DNA from: Micromonospora_E sp048060115
GTDB lineage: Bacteria; Actinomycetota; Actinomycetes; Mycobacteriales; Micromonosporaceae
Assembly (NCBI RefSeq): GCF_048060115.1
Contig: NZ_JBHMIM010000008.1
Coordinates: forward strand, 81,988-145,987
Direction of reading: 5' to 3'
Length of the DNA: 64,000 nt
Of this stretch, positions 1 to 10,472 are shown piece after piece. The translations under genes were made by a program, and so were the position numbers. Every line of letters begins with the position of its first letter. Within the stretch, counting starts at the first letter, position 1. The notes beneath the pieces are model-generated. The model ran no database searches. It was given only the letters and a program-made list of their open reading frames with translations, and had not been told where the DNA came from.

Positions 1-3000
1 CGTGTCGCCGTCGTCGTAGGAGACCTCCACCGACAGCGCGTTCAGGTTGGCGGTGACGCCGGTCTGCCGGCGTACCGTCACCGGGATCTCGAACTCACCG
101 CCGGCCGGTGCCGCGCCTGCGTCGTCGAGCTGCGGGGTCGGCCGTGCCACCATCACCGGCAGGTTGCGCCACTCGTCGCCGTTGACCCGCCCTGAGGTGA
201 AGGTCCAGGCCAGGCTGACCTCGGCGGCCAGATCGCTGACGTCGCGGGTCGCCGAGGTTTCCAGCCGGTAGTCGGCCTGTCCCGGCGGCACGACGAAGTA
301 GCCGAAGCCACCGAAGGGCAACTCTTCGACCAGCTCACCGTCGCGGTAGAGGGCGGTGCGTTCGGTCACCGCACGCGACATACCGGCATGTCCAGCGGCG
401 TCGCCGAACAGCGGGACCTCGACGAGGATCTCGTCACCGATGCGGCTGGCCCAGTCGTACGGCGACGTGGTCGCCGGCATTGCCGGGCCGAACGGCGGCA
501 GGTTCCAGATATCGGTGTGCCGGCCACCAGCCGCGTACGCGCGCGGCGGCGCGAAAAGGAGCGACACCGTATCCAGCCAGCCGTCCTCCGACACGTTGGA
601 GAAGTACAGGTCGGAGAACCAGGCGACCTGCTCGGTGCTGTACCACTCGATCCGCTCGCCTGGAACGGCGACCTCGGCGAGCGAGCCGAAGGCCGTCAGG
701 GCCGGGTTGTCGAAACTGGGAGCGATCAGTCGGTCGGAGATCTCGCCGGTCGCGACTCCCTGGAAGTCGTGACGCACCCGGGCCAACTCGGCAGCCTGGT
801 AGTCCTTTTGGTAGCCGGTCGGCAGTTCGCCGGGGATCATCTCACCGAGAGCGTACGTGTACGGGCTGTTGACGAACCCGCCCTCGCCGTCCGGCTTGTA
901 CCAGTGGTGGGAGATGGCCGAGTTCAGCCACGACACCGGCTCCGTACCGAGGTACTTGGTCGACACTCCGTCGAAGCTGGGATAGGATGCCCCGACACCG
1001 AGTGGTCCGAACGCCGTCTCGAAGGCGACCGTGATGTCGACCGTGTCGGTGCGGGCGTTGGCCTGCGGCACGGTGGCGTTGACCGGCTCGCCCTGCCGCG
1101 CGTCCAGCGTGACCGTGGCGTCCTGGCTCACGTTCACCTCGGGTGCCACGACGACCGCACTGGTGAAGTCGTTCTCGTCGAACTCGTCGATGCTGCTGAA
1201 CACGCCGTACCGGCCCTTGGGCAGTCGCACGGTGGCGGTGCCGTCCGGGTCGTAGACGAGATCGGCGTAGGAGGCGTCCAGTCCGATGACGGCGGTGAAG
1301 TGCTCGGCGGCCGGCTCGCCGGCGGAGTCGACGTGGGCCACGGTGAGGTCGTAGCTTTCCACCTCCCGGTGTACGCCGACCGGGTGACCACCCGGGTCTG
1401 TCCGGCGGTGGCGACCAGATATCCGCTGTGGAAGCCGTCGGCTGCGTCGACGCTGGTGTCGGCGGTGACGACGACGTTCGCCGTACCGCCGGCCGCAACG
1501 GTGACCTGTCCGGTGCCGGCGGTGAACATGCCGGCCGGGGTGGCGGTGCCGTCCGGCCCGGTCACGTCCCAGGTCAGGTCGAGGGTGACGGCGTCCGTGC
1601 CGTCGTTGCGGTAGGTGACGGTCTTGGTAATCGGCTCGTCGTCGTGGTGCGGCCACAGGGTGCGACCGTAGGAGAGGCTGGCCGGCTCGGCGGTCACCGT
1701 CTGGGTGATGGCGCGGGCGACGTCGACCAGGCCGGCGCCCTGCTGGTACGCGGTGGCCCCGGCGTGCGGCTCGGCCGACGCCATCAGCGTCGACTTGAAC
1801 TGCAGCGCGGTCCAGCCCTGCTGCTGCTGGGCGAGTAGCGCGACGGCGCCGGTGATGTGCGGTGCGGACATCGACGTGCCGGGCGCGGAGACGTAGTGCT
1901 CGTCGATCGGGATGTCGAGGGTGGTGCCTGCGGCCCGGGCGGCGACGATGTCGACACCGGGGGCGGTGATGTCAGGTTTTACGGCGTCGTCGCCGACTCG
2001 TGGGCCCCGGCTGGAGAAGTCGGCGAGGGTGTCGTCGCGGTCGACCGCACCGACGGTCAGCGCGGCGTCGGCGCTGCCCGGCGACCCGACCGTACGGTCG
2101 GCTCCGGCGTTGCCGGCGGAGATGACGAACAGCGTGCCGGTCTGCGTGGTGAGAGTGTTGACCGCCTCCTCGAGGGGGTCGATCTCCGGCCTGTCGCCGC
2201 CGCCGATGCTGATGTTGACCACGGTTGCCTGCTTCTCCACCGCCAGCCAGTGCATCGCATCGATCATCGCGGAGTCGTCGCAGAGCGATTCGGAGCAGAC
2301 CTTCGCGGAGATGATCTTCGCGTCCGGGGCGACGCCACGGTACTTGCCGTCGGAGGCCGCGCCGCTGCCGGCGATGATCGACGCCACGTGGGTGCCGTGG
2401 CCGACGGTGTCGCCCTCCTCCGGGGCTTCGGTGAAGTTGCGGGTCTCGATGACGACGTCGGCCAGGTCGGGGTGCTCGACGTCGACGCCGCTGTCCATGA
2501 CGCCGACGGTGACGCCGGCTCCGGTGAACCCGGCGTCGTACGCCGCTGGCGCACCGATCTGCGCGACGCTGCGGTCGAGCAGCAGTCGACGCTTGCCGTC
2601 CAGCCAGATCTGGCCGACGCCGGTGTTCGCGCTGCGGGCCGCCGTCGCACCGGCGACTGAGGACCACAGGTCGGCCAGCGTGGACTTGTCGGCGGTGACC
2701 GCCGTGCCGTCGATCGCGGGCAGGTAGCGCTGCACCTCGACGCCGTCGGGCTGGGTCTCGGCCCCGCCACGGGCCGACGCGCCGTCCGGACGGGTGATGA
2801 TCAGCGGCAGGGTGTCGCGGACGGTGTCGTGGTAGCCCCACTCGATCAGTTTGGTGACGTTGAACAGTCGGCGGTCCAGGGTGCCGTCCTGGATCAACCC
2901 GACCGCGTCACGCGGGATGACGTGCAGCTCGCCGTCGATCCGCTGGGTGCGGAACTGCATGTCGTCCCGATCCGCGCCGGGGCGGATCGCCACCCCGGTG

Positions 3001-3173
3001 CCGACGACGGCGACCTGGTCACCGCTGAGCAGGGTGACGGTGTTGCGCTGTCCGGAGGCCGCCCGTGTGTCGGGTGCCGCCGGGTCCGGTGGTGCCGCCC
3101 GGCCGGGGCCACCGGACCCCAGGACGAGCGCGGCGGCCAGACCGGCGGCCGCGAATCTTCTCGATCGTGTCAC
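1..3173 (-). pseudogene. Secreted S8 (subtilisin-like) serine protease, frameshifted and truncated by window edge
   Basis: The N-terminus has a Sec-type signal (Arg-rich, then an Ala/Leu core ending near AAPPDPA). A subtilase domain follows with all three catalytic residues: Asp228 in MDSGVD, His260 in GHGTHVAS and Ser435 in GTSMSAPH (numbered from the TTG at 3176). GTG at 3173 is preferred as start because AGGGGAGG lies 5-6 bases before it. The reading frame breaks near 1383: one frame reads VVTR then nonsense ending at 1134, while the +1 frame continues sensibly (GVHREVESYDLTVAHVD) down to base 1. A single missing G in the ACCCGG run would explain this. The continuation is a long beta-rich C-terminal region typical of large secreted actinobacterial subtilases. 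Either it is a real pseudogene or there is one sequencing error. The C-terminus lies outside the window. Confidence 0.85.
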
Positions 3174-3487
3174 CAATACCTCCCCTATGGACGTCTCTCA
3201 ATACGTCGATGGGCGTGAAACACCAGGGTTGCATACCTGGTATTCATCTGTTAACCCCCAAAGCTCTTTTAGTACGCAAAAGCCTCGTTCCGCCCAGCGG
3301 GTGTCACCTCAGGACCGCCCGCCCACTCGACCGGCCAGAGGGAGACACAACGAGGCGGGCCGGCACCCGGGCGGGATCACCACCGCCACGAAGATGGCTT
3401 TCGTTGCTCCGCATATGCTGCTTTGTCCCAACGGTGGCAGGATCTTCACAGGCGGGCGGAGCCATCCCCGCAGCGGCAGGAGTGGGC
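3174..3487. other. Divergent intergenic region between S8 protease and LysM-like gene
   Basis: No gene is supported here. It is more AT-rich than its surroundings around 3200-3290, as expected for two divergent promoters. A short inverted repeat, ACCAGG (3222-3227) and CCTGGT (3236-3241), lies about 50 bases upstream of the protease start and could be an operator. I cannot assign convincing -35/-10 boxes. Confidence 0.4.
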
Positions 3488-4861
3488 ATGCGGCAGCGAT
3501 CGGCGATCCGCCGGAGAGTGTTGGCCTCGGCGGGCCGGACGATCGCCATCGCGGTCTGGGCGACGGTGCTCAGCGTCCCGGCGGCAAGTGGCTGGGTCGC
3601 CTCGGCCGCTGCCGCACCGGCGCCATCGGCCAGCGCGCCTCAGGACGATTCGGGCCGCGAGAGCGTGCGGTACTACATCGTCGACGAGCTACCCGGCGGT
3701 GAGCGGGAGTTCCTGTTCGCCATCGCGGCCCGTACCCTCGGCGACGGCCGTCGGTACCGGGAGATATTCGAGCTGAACGTGGGCCGGGCGCAGCCGGATG
3801 GCGGCCAGTTGACCGACGCAGCCCAGCTCGAGCCCGGCTGGATACTCGTTCTCCCCGACGATGCCCGGGGTGCGGGAGTTCGCTACGGGCCATTGCCTGA
3901 CGTGGGCGGCTCGGCCGCGGCCCCGCCGGTCCTGTCCCCCACCGCCCCCACCCGGCAGGCAGACCGCAGCACCGAGCTCCTGTTGCGCGGCGGGGCGGCG
4001 ATGGTAGCGGTCGGGCTGTTCGCTCTGGCGATCCTGGTCCTGCGCCGTGGCGGTGGCCGCAGCCGCCCGGCTGAACCACCGCCGGTTCTGCCCGCAGTTG
4101 CCGTGATCAGGACGGCCGCCGCACCACCGTCGGGCAAGGTGGCACCGCGTAGGACGCCACCACCACCGGAGAAGGCGACACCACGTAGGACGCCACCGCC
4201 GGCCGCACCACCGACACCGCGTAGGACGCCACCACCACCGGACAAGGCGACACCGGACAAGGCGGCAGGTCAGCGGCGCGCCATCGACACGGACGATCCC
4301 GCCACCGGGGACCCTCGTCGACTCGCCCACCTCGAGGTCGAGCTGCGGGTCGGCGAGGATCCGGCGGTGCTGCGGCTCACCGGTCAGCGTCAGCCACGAG
4401 GTGCCGCACCGTACGGTTGGCACCCGCCGGACGGACTCAGCAAGCCGGCCGGGTCGCACACGCTGATCCCGGTCGGAACCGGACCCGATGGACAGTTCTG
4501 GGTCGAACTGCGTCAGGCCCCGGACGTCCTCACCGTCACCGGTCCGGCCGAAGCCCGCCAACGCGCCGCCCGCCTGCTCACCGAGCGGCTGTTGGCCGCC
4601 GGAGTCACCGTGACCGTCGTCGGCGACGGCATCACCTCCTTGCCGTCGGGCTGCCGCCGGTACGCCGGCGACACGGCCGCCCTGGTCACCGACGTCACCG
4701 CCCAGTCCACGGTGATCCTCTTCGCCGAGCCCCAACCGAACCAGCTGGCGGCGGTGCGGGCGCTACTCGAACGGCCGGAACGGACGACCGTCCCGATCGT
4801 CGTCGCCGAGGGCCCGTCCGCCCGCTGGACGCTACAGGTGGCCGGGCACGGTGCCCCATGA
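3488..4861 (+). CDS. LysM-like membrane protein with proline-rich linker
   Basis: 457 residues. ATG at 3488 is preceded by GCAGGAG with a 5-base gap. An N-terminal signal/anchor (about residues 12-40) is followed by a module (about 60-125) with the layout of an extracytoplasmic LysM domain: YYIVDELPGG, FAIAARTLGDG, EIFELNVGR, then LEPGWILVLP. A transmembrane helix (AAMVAVGLFALAILVL, about 175-195) is followed by a low-complexity stretch with repeats of RTPPPPEKATP type, then a conserved-looking C-terminal domain. The stop overlaps the next start as ATGA, so the two genes are almost certainly co-translated. LysM modules usually bind peptidoglycan or organise secretion-related complexes. The actual role here is unknown. 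Confidence 0.7.
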   Translation: MRQRSAIRRRVLASAGRTIAIAVWATVLSVPAASGWVASAAAAPAPSASAPQDDSGRESVRYYIVDELPGGEREFLFAIAARTLGDGRRYREIFELNVGRAQPDGGQLTDAAQLEPGWILVLPDDARGAGVRYGPLPDVGGSAAAPPVLSPTAPTRQADRSTELLLRGGAAMVAVGLFALAILVLRRGGGRSRPAEPPPVLPAVAVIRTAAAPPSGKVAPRRTPPPPEKATPRRTPPPAAPPTPRRTPPPPDKATPDKAAGQRRAIDTDDPATGDPRRLAHLEVELRVGEDPAVLRLTGQRQPRGAAPYGWHPPDGLSKPAGSHTLIPVGTGPDGQFWVELRQAPDVLTVTGPAEARQRAARLLTERLLAAGVTVTVVGDGITSLPSGCRRYAGDTAALVTDVTAQSTVILFAEPQPNQLAAVRALLERPERTTVPIVVAEGPSARWTLQVAGHGAP

Positions 4862-7410
4862 ACGTGAAGTCTTCGCCATCCGCACTGCCGGTCGACCCCG
4901 GCCCGTACCGGATCACGTTGGTGACGACCACCAGCGGCGGACTGGCTCACCCCGACCAGCCGGAGGTCGCGCTCGATGCCGGTGAACTCGCCCGGACGGT
5001 CCGGCGGTCCGGCGGCCAGGGCCGCGACGTTCAGGTGCTGGTCCCGGACGGTGCCCAGCACGCGGCGCTGCTGCGGGCGCTCGCCGACCGGATCGGCCGC
5101 GATGTCCTGACGGTTCCGGCCGGTGCGGTCACCGCCGGCGCGGAGTTCGACGGTCCGACTCCGGTGGAGCGCACGACCGGACAGGTCATCGACTGGCTTC
5201 TCCTGCAACCGCCCGGCCTGGCCACCAGCCTGCCCGGCTGGTACGACCTCGACGGTGGCCGGATCAGCCACCGGCAGGGATGGGCGATCCTGCCACTGCC
5301 ACGTGGCCTGGCATTCACCACCCGGGCGGTGTTCCCCACCGCCCGCGCCGCGGCCGCGAGCCTCGGCGTCGGGCACCCCGGACTGGCGACTGTCGCGTTC
5401 GGCGTCGACGACGGCGTACCGGTGATCGGCGGATACGACGGCACCACCGTGGCCGTTTCCGGGACCGACCTGGCGGCTGCGCTGTCCGCCGTCCCACTCT
5501 ACGGCGGCGATCTACGAGTCTGGCCGCAGGTCGTCGACCCCGATCTGGTCCGCGACAGCCACCTCGACGGTACGGAGTCGACGGGACACCGAATCGATCC
5601 GGCCGACCGGCTCCGGCGCCCCGGCCTCGGCACCGAGATCACCGCCGAGCTCGCGGAGCACCTCACCGAGTTGGCCGACCGCACCGGCGCGACGGTGTGG
5701 GCACCGCCGGCGGGTAGTCGGGTGGTGCTGTTGGACGGCGTCGGCGACCTCGCCGTACGTGACCGCGATGGTCAACTGCGCGGCTGGCAGGCATACCGAC
5801 CGACGGGGCCGGACCGTCCTGACCGGTACTGGTCTGATCGCGACGGTCGACTGACACCGGTCGGCGGGACAATGGACGCAGCCGTCGCGGCTACCGGCGA
5901 CGGCGACGGCGACGGCGACCAGCCCACGCCGGCGGCCAGCGGTGTCGAGCTGATCAGTGTCGCCACCGAGGCCCGGCCGGCGGCGCTGCGGCGGTGGGCG
6001 AACATCACCCGGCGCGACGGGCTGTTCCGGGTGGAACTGGCGGTGCTGGACGACGGGCGGTTGGCGGCCCGGCACGGCGATGGTGGACTCCTCGCCCTCG
6101 GGCCACGGGAGTTGGCGGCTTTGCTACGGCGGGCCGGCTGGGCCGGCGAGGACCTGGCCCTGCTGACGGTGGTGGCACCGGAACGGTTCGCCCGCCTACG
6201 AGCCCATCTGGCGGCGCTCGCCGACCAGGTCCCGGCCGAGATCTGGGCACCGGAGCCGGGAGCCCGGCTGGCGGTGGTGCAGGGTCAGCCACGGTCGCAG
6301 CGCGCCGCTGACGTACCGGCCCGGTGGTGCCGGCTGGCACCGGCAGCACCCGGGGCCAGCGATCTGATCACCGTGTCCGGACGCTGGCGCAGCCACGACG
6401 GTTGGCTGGTGCCGGCTTCCGCCGGACGCGCCGTCGGTGACCGGCGACCCGAGGACGAGGCTGGCGACGGTGTGCCCGACGCCACCGATGTCGGCGGGTC
6501 CCGTACGGTCGAGGGGGTCGGGCCACTTGCCGACACCCCGCCGGCCGGTCGGCGTTCGTCGGTGGTCCCGGCGGCGCGGGGCAGCCGGGGGCACGGTGTC
6601 GGCTGGTTGCCGGAGCGACCCGAGGTGAACGCGGAACGGTTCGATCTGTACCTTCCGGTCGACCTGCCTGCCGCGCGGATCGCCGTCGATGGACTACCGA
6701 CCCCGGAGCTGTTCGTGGTCGGCCAACTCGACGCGGACCGGTTGCGGGCGGCCCGCCCCAGCGCGATGGTGCTGCGGGTGTCGGTCGGCCCTGGTGGCGC
6801 GGTGGCGACGACCGGGATCGGCGACGCCGCCCCTGCCGAGGTGCGTCACCTGCTCCGGGGCGTCGACAGCTACCTGCTTTCGGCCGGCTGGTTGGACCGG
6901 GTCCAGGTGATTCAGGGCTGGACACCTGCCGGTCCCGGCGAGTGGCGGGCCCAGAGCGACCAGCCGCCGGTCCCGTTGCTGCTGCGCTGCGCCGGTGCAC
7001 GGCACGGAGTCGAGGGCCTGCCCAACGACGTGGTCCGGTGGCCCGGCGGCCGGCGCGGGGCCAAGGCGTACACCGTGCTGCCGGCCGATGGCGGGCCGGA
7101 CAGCGACTTCGTTCCGCTGCGCGCGACCCGGCCGGCTGCCCCGACCGGCCCCGCCCGACTGGTACAGCTGCGGGTCGATCCGGCGCAGGCTGTCGATGTC
7201 GCGGCCAGCGCGGCCCGGATCGCCGTGCTGCCCGCGGTGCGGTCCCTGCTGGTGCGCCTCAACGCCGACGGGATCGAGGTGCTGTTGCCACCCCGGATGT
7301 ACGACCGGGTGACGGTGACCCGCGTGTACGGCGCGGCCGAGGGCCGGTGGACGCCGCGCAGCGGACGGGTCGAGCTGCCGCTGTCCACTCTGCTCGGCGA
7401 GGCTGGTTGA
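4858..7410 (+). CDS. Large uncharacterised protein coupled to the LysM-like gene
   Basis: 850 residues, start overlapping the upstream stop (ATGA). I do not recognise a named domain. No signal peptide or clear membrane helix is visible, so it is probably cytoplasmic. Internal similarity is visible: a module with AELAEHLTELADRTGATVWAP followed by a GSRVVLLDG segment (about residues 255-300) is echoed later by RLRAHLAALADQVPAEIWAP followed by GARLAVVQG (about 445-480). This suggests tandem copies of one fold. A GDGDGDGD run (about 345) and a Pro/Arg-rich linker (about 540-580) separate the modules. Tight coupling to the LysM-like membrane protein suggests that the two products form one envelope-associated complex. 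That is inference from position only. Confidence 0.6.
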   Translation: MNVKSSPSALPVDPGPYRITLVTTTSGGLAHPDQPEVALDAGELARTVRRSGGQGRDVQVLVPDGAQHAALLRALADRIGRDVLTVPAGAVTAGAEFDGPTPVERTTGQVIDWLLLQPPGLATSLPGWYDLDGGRISHRQGWAILPLPRGLAFTTRAVFPTARAAAASLGVGHPGLATVAFGVDDGVPVIGGYDGTTVAVSGTDLAAALSAVPLYGGDLRVWPQVVDPDLVRDSHLDGTESTGHRIDPADRLRRPGLGTEITAELAEHLTELADRTGATVWAPPAGSRVVLLDGVGDLAVRDRDGQLRGWQAYRPTGPDRPDRYWSDRDGRLTPVGGTMDAAVAATGDGDGDGDQPTPAASGVELISVATEARPAALRRWANITRRDGLFRVELAVLDDGRLAARHGDGGLLALGPRELAALLRRAGWAGEDLALLTVVAPERFARLRAHLAALADQVPAEIWAPEPGARLAVVQGQPRSQRAADVPARWCRLAPAAPGASDLITVSGRWRSHDGWLVPASAGRAVGDRRPEDEAGDGVPDATDVGGSRTVEGVGPLADTPPAGRRSSVVPAARGSRGHGVGWLPERPEVNAERFDLYLPVDLPAARIAVDGLPTPELFVVGQLDADRLRAARPSAMVLRVSVGPGGAVATTGIGDAAPAEVRHLLRGVDSYLLSAGWLDRVQVIQGWTPAGPGEWRAQSDQPPVPLLLRCAGARHGVEGLPNDVVRWPGGRRGAKAYTVLPADGGPDSDFVPLRATRPAAPTGPARLVQLRVDPAQAVDVAASAARIAVLPAVRSLLVRLNADGIEVLLPPRMYDRVTVTRVYGAAEGRWTPRSGRVELPLSTLLGEAG

Positions 7411-7552
7411 CCGGCGACGGACCGGTCGGTGCTGGTCCCGATCAGCCTTGCGCGGGTCACCGAGAGCGACGATGATCGGCGGGACAGAATCGGGCCGCCG
7501 GGTGACGGGTGGGTTCGACAGCTCACGTAATGATTTGAGATCATCGATCCTC

Positions 7553-9304
7553 GTGGAGACCGTTCAAGAGCACCCGCCCGCCGCTCGCCCGCCGCTGTGG
7601 CGGTTCCTACGGCACGAATGGACCCTGGCCGTACTCGGCGCGCTGTTCGTCGCTGTGGTGCTGACCTGGCCCACCCTGCGACATCCGGCGAGCACCATCC
7701 CGGGCGACATCGCCGACCCCACTCTGCAGGCATGGCAGATCGCCTGGGGCGGGCACGTGCTGCTGACCGACCCGGTCCAACTCTGGCATTCCAACACGTT
7801 CTTCCCTGAACGGTACACCTACGCCTACAGTGACACGTTGCTCGGCTACGCCCCGGCCGGGATGATCGGCTCCGGTTTCGAAGCGGCTCTGATCCGCTAC
7901 AACCTCCTGTACGTGCTGCTCCACGCGTTGGCCTTCATCGGCGCGTACGCCCTGGTCCGTCAGCTCGGCGCCGGCCGCGTCGGCGGCGCGGTCGCCGGCG
8001 TCGCGTGGGCCTTCGCCCCGTGGCGGCTGGCCCACTCCGGGCACCTGAACATCCTCTCCGCCGGGGGGATCGCGCTGTGCCTGGCGATGCTGGCCCGCGG
8101 TCACGGCTGGTCCTTGCGGCACGGCTACCGGCCGGAGCGCCGTCGGCCCGGCTGGGCATTCGCCGGCTGGCTGGTCGCCGCCTGGCAGGTCAGCCTCGGC
8201 TTCGGTATCGGCCTTCCGCTGGTGTACTTCCTGCTCGCCGCGGGTGTCGTCGCCGCCGCCGGCTACGGCTGGTCCTGGTGGCGGCGCAAGCAGCGTCCGG
8301 CGTTCGGCCGGCGGCTGTTCCTCGCCGACCTGGCCGGCGGCGCGCTGTTCGGTGCCGTCACCCTCGGCATCGCCGTGGCCTACTTCCGGGTCGTCGAGCT
8401 CAATCCGCACGCGGAACGCTCCCTGGCCTGGACCGAACTGTTCTCCCCGCCGCTGGTCGGTCTGGTCACCGCACCGGGCGAGTCCTGGCTGTGGGGCGAC
8501 CGGCACGCCGCCACCCGGGATCAGCTCGTCTGGCCGCCGGAGATGGCCCTGCTGCCCGGCGTCACGCTGATCGCGCTGGCCGCCGCCGGGCTCCTCGTCT
8601 CCTCGTTCCGGGTCCGGCACCGGGTGGCGTTGGCGGCCGGCGTGATCGGCACCGGGCTGCTGGCCCTGGGCTCCAATCTCGGTGCCGACGGTGATCCCGG
8701 CTATCTGACCCTGTCCAAGCATCTGCCCGGCTGGGACGCGCTGCGTACCCCGGGCCGGATGATGCTCTGGACGAGTCTGCTGCTCGCGGTCCTGGCCGCC
8801 GGCACGATCACCGCCACGGCGACCGCGATCCGCCGGGTCACCGACGGTTGGTCGCCGCCGCGCCAACGGGCGGTGCAGGCCGTGTTGCTGATCCCGTTGG
8901 CGTTGGTGCTGGTCGAGGGCGTCAACCGCACCGCGCATCCGGTCGTGCCGACACCCCCGGCGGCCTGGGACCAGCTCACCGAGCCGGTGCTGGTGCTGCC
9001 GAGCGACGCCGGTGCCTTCGAGCTGAACGTGATGCTCTGGACCACCGAGGGCGGCTTCCCTCGGGTCGCCAACGGACTGGCCGGGTTCGTGCCGGCCAGC
9101 CAGGAGCAGACCCGGGCGATCACCGCGTTCTTCCCCGACCCGGCGAGCGTCGCGTACCTGCGTGACCTCGGCGTACGCACCGTGCTGGTGATGCCGGAGC
9201 GGCTGATCGGCACGCCGTGGGAGGGCGTCGCCGAACGACCGGTGGACGGGCTGGGGGTCACCCGGGAGGAGGTCGACGGTGTCCTCGTCTACCGGCTCGG
9301 CTGA
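7553..9304 (+). CDS. Polytopic membrane protein, probable GT-C-like glycosyltransferase
   Basis: About 583 residues from GTG 7553; ATG 7472 or TTG 7448 are alternative starts and no ribosome site decides between them. The protein has about ten hydrophobic helices. A first long extracytoplasmic loop contains PGDIADPTLQAWQIAWGGH and FFPERYTYAYSDTLLGYAP, which resembles the layout of polyprenyl-phosphate-sugar-dependent GT-C enzymes with acidic residues in loop 1. A soluble C-terminal tail follows. Its 3' end overlaps the GtrB-like glycosyltransferase gene by 26 bases, the common arrangement in which the GT2 enzyme makes a polyprenyl-linked sugar and a membrane partner uses it. Acceptor and sugar cannot be predicted. 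Confidence 0.65.
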   Translation: METVQEHPPAARPPLWRFLRHEWTLAVLGALFVAVVLTWPTLRHPASTIPGDIADPTLQAWQIAWGGHVLLTDPVQLWHSNTFFPERYTYAYSDTLLGYAPAGMIGSGFEAALIRYNLLYVLLHALAFIGAYALVRQLGAGRVGGAVAGVAWAFAPWRLAHSGHLNILSAGGIALCLAMLARGHGWSLRHGYRPERRRPGWAFAGWLVAAWQVSLGFGIGLPLVYFLLAAGVVAAAGYGWSWWRRKQRPAFGRRLFLADLAGGALFGAVTLGIAVAYFRVVELNPHAERSLAWTELFSPPLVGLVTAPGESWLWGDRHAATRDQLVWPPEMALLPGVTLIALAAAGLLVSSFRVRHRVALAAGVIGTGLLALGSNLGADGDPGYLTLSKHLPGWDALRTPGRMMLWTSLLLAVLAAGTITATATAIRRVTDGWSPPRQRAVQAVLLIPLALVLVEGVNRTAHPVVPTPPAAWDQLTEPVLVLPSDAGAFELNVMLWTTEGGFPRVANGLAGFVPASQEQTRAITAFFPDPASVAYLRDLGVRTVLVMPERLIGTPWEGVAERPVDGLGVTREEVDGVLVYRLG

Positions 9305-10400
9305 CCGGCCCGACGTCGAGGCTGACGGCGGACCGGACGCCGCCGGCCCCGCCCACGCCCCGGGGTCGCCGCTGCGGCTGTCCGTCGTCGTCCCCTGCTT
9401 CAACGAGGAGACGTCGATCGCCCAACTGCACTCGGCGGTCGCTGCCGCGCTCGCCTCGTCCCCCGAGGTCGAGGTCGAGTACGTCTACGTCGACGACGGC
9501 AGCTCCGACGGCACCCTGGCTACGCTTCGGCGGCTGGCCGCGACCGACAGTGCCGTCCGGTACGTCGCCCTCAGCCGCAACTTCGGCAAGGAGTCGGCGA
9601 TGCTCGCCGGCCTGGACCAGACCACCGGCGACGCGGTCATCGTGATGGACGCCGACCTGCAGCACCCACCCCGGCTGCTGCCCGACATGATCGCCCTGTT
9701 CCGGCAGGGGTACGACCAGGTGATCGCGTGCCGGGACAGACGCGGTGACCGGTTCGTCCGCACCGTCGCCTCCCGGACGTTCTACCGGTTGATGAACCGG
9801 TGGGTGGACGTGCGGCTGCTCGACGGAGCCGGCGACTTCCGGTTGCTCTCCCGCCGGGCGGTGGACGCGCTGCGGGCCATGCCGGAGTACAACCGGTTCT
9901 CCAAGGGCCTGTACTCGTGGATCGGATTCCACACCGTGGTCTTCGCCTACCCCAACGAGGCCAGGGCAGGCGGCGGTAGCCGCTGGAGCCTGCGGGCCCT
10001 GCTGAACTACGCCTTCGACGGTCTGCTGTCGTTCAACAACCGACCGTTGCGGTCGGCCATCTACGCCGGCATGGGGCTCACCTTCATCGCCGTCGCCTAC
10101 GCGGCGTGGGTGGTGGCGGCGGCGTTGATCCGGGGCATCGACGCGCCCGGCTACACCACGATCATCGTCAGTGTCATCGGGCTGGGCGGCATCCAGATGA
10201 TGATCCTGGGGGTGATCGGCGAGTACATCGGCCGGATCTACTACGAGACGAAACGCCGACCGCACTATCTCGTCATGGACGCCAGCCCGCCCGGCGACGC
10301 CGCTCGTCCGGCCCCCGCTGCGGCGGCCGACGACGCCGAGCCGGAGCCGACCCGGCCGGGTGGCCTGCCCAGCCAACGCAGGCCACCCCCCACCTCCTGA
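9279..10400 (+). CDS. Family 2 glycosyltransferase, polyprenyl-phosphate sugar synthase (GtrB/DPM1-like)
   Basis: 373 residues. GTG 9279 is preceded by GGAGGAGG with a 6-base gap. An N-terminal GT-A domain shows LSVVVPCFNEE, the VDDGSSDGT nucleotide-binding motif, the MDADLQHPP metal/donor motif (DAD) and the family signature near GDFRLLSRRAVDAL. Two C-terminal membrane helices (about 265-285 and 295-320) place it in the membrane-anchored GtrB/Csb-type branch. It ends with a low-complexity Pro/Ala tail. The likely reaction is transfer of a hexose from UDP- or GDP-sugar to polyprenyl phosphate on the cytoplasmic face. It is translationally coupled to the upstream polytopic protein, which probably consumes the product. 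Confidence 0.88.
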   Translation: MSSSTGSADRPDVEADGGPDAAGPAHAPGSPLRLSVVVPCFNEETSIAQLHSAVAAALASSPEVEVEYVYVDDGSSDGTLATLRRLAATDSAVRYVALSRNFGKESAMLAGLDQTTGDAVIVMDADLQHPPRLLPDMIALFRQGYDQVIACRDRRGDRFVRTVASRTFYRLMNRWVDVRLLDGAGDFRLLSRRAVDALRAMPEYNRFSKGLYSWIGFHTVVFAYPNEARAGGGSRWSLRALLNYAFDGLLSFNNRPLRSAIYAGMGLTFIAVAYAAWVVAAALIRGIDAPGYTTIIVSVIGLGGIQMMILGVIGEYIGRIYYETKRRPHYLVMDASPPGDAARPAPAAAADDAEPEPTRPGGLPSQRRPPPTS

Positions 10401-10460
10401 CGATCTTGCGCTTATCGAGAGCATTTGTCTGAATTGTCGATCGATAAGTGCAAGATCGTC
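10399..10460. terminator. 20-bp imperfect inverted repeat between convergent genes
   Basis: GACGATCTTGCGCTTATCGA (10399-10418) pairs with TCGATAAGTGCAAGATCGTC (10441-10460), with one mismatch and a 22-base loop. It sits exactly between the convergent glycosyltransferase and allantoicase genes, and its left arm overlaps the glycosyltransferase stop codon. There is no T-run, so it is a candidate bidirectional hairpin terminator rather than a classical one. Confidence 0.6.
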
Positions 10461-10472
10461 GCGATCATGGGC

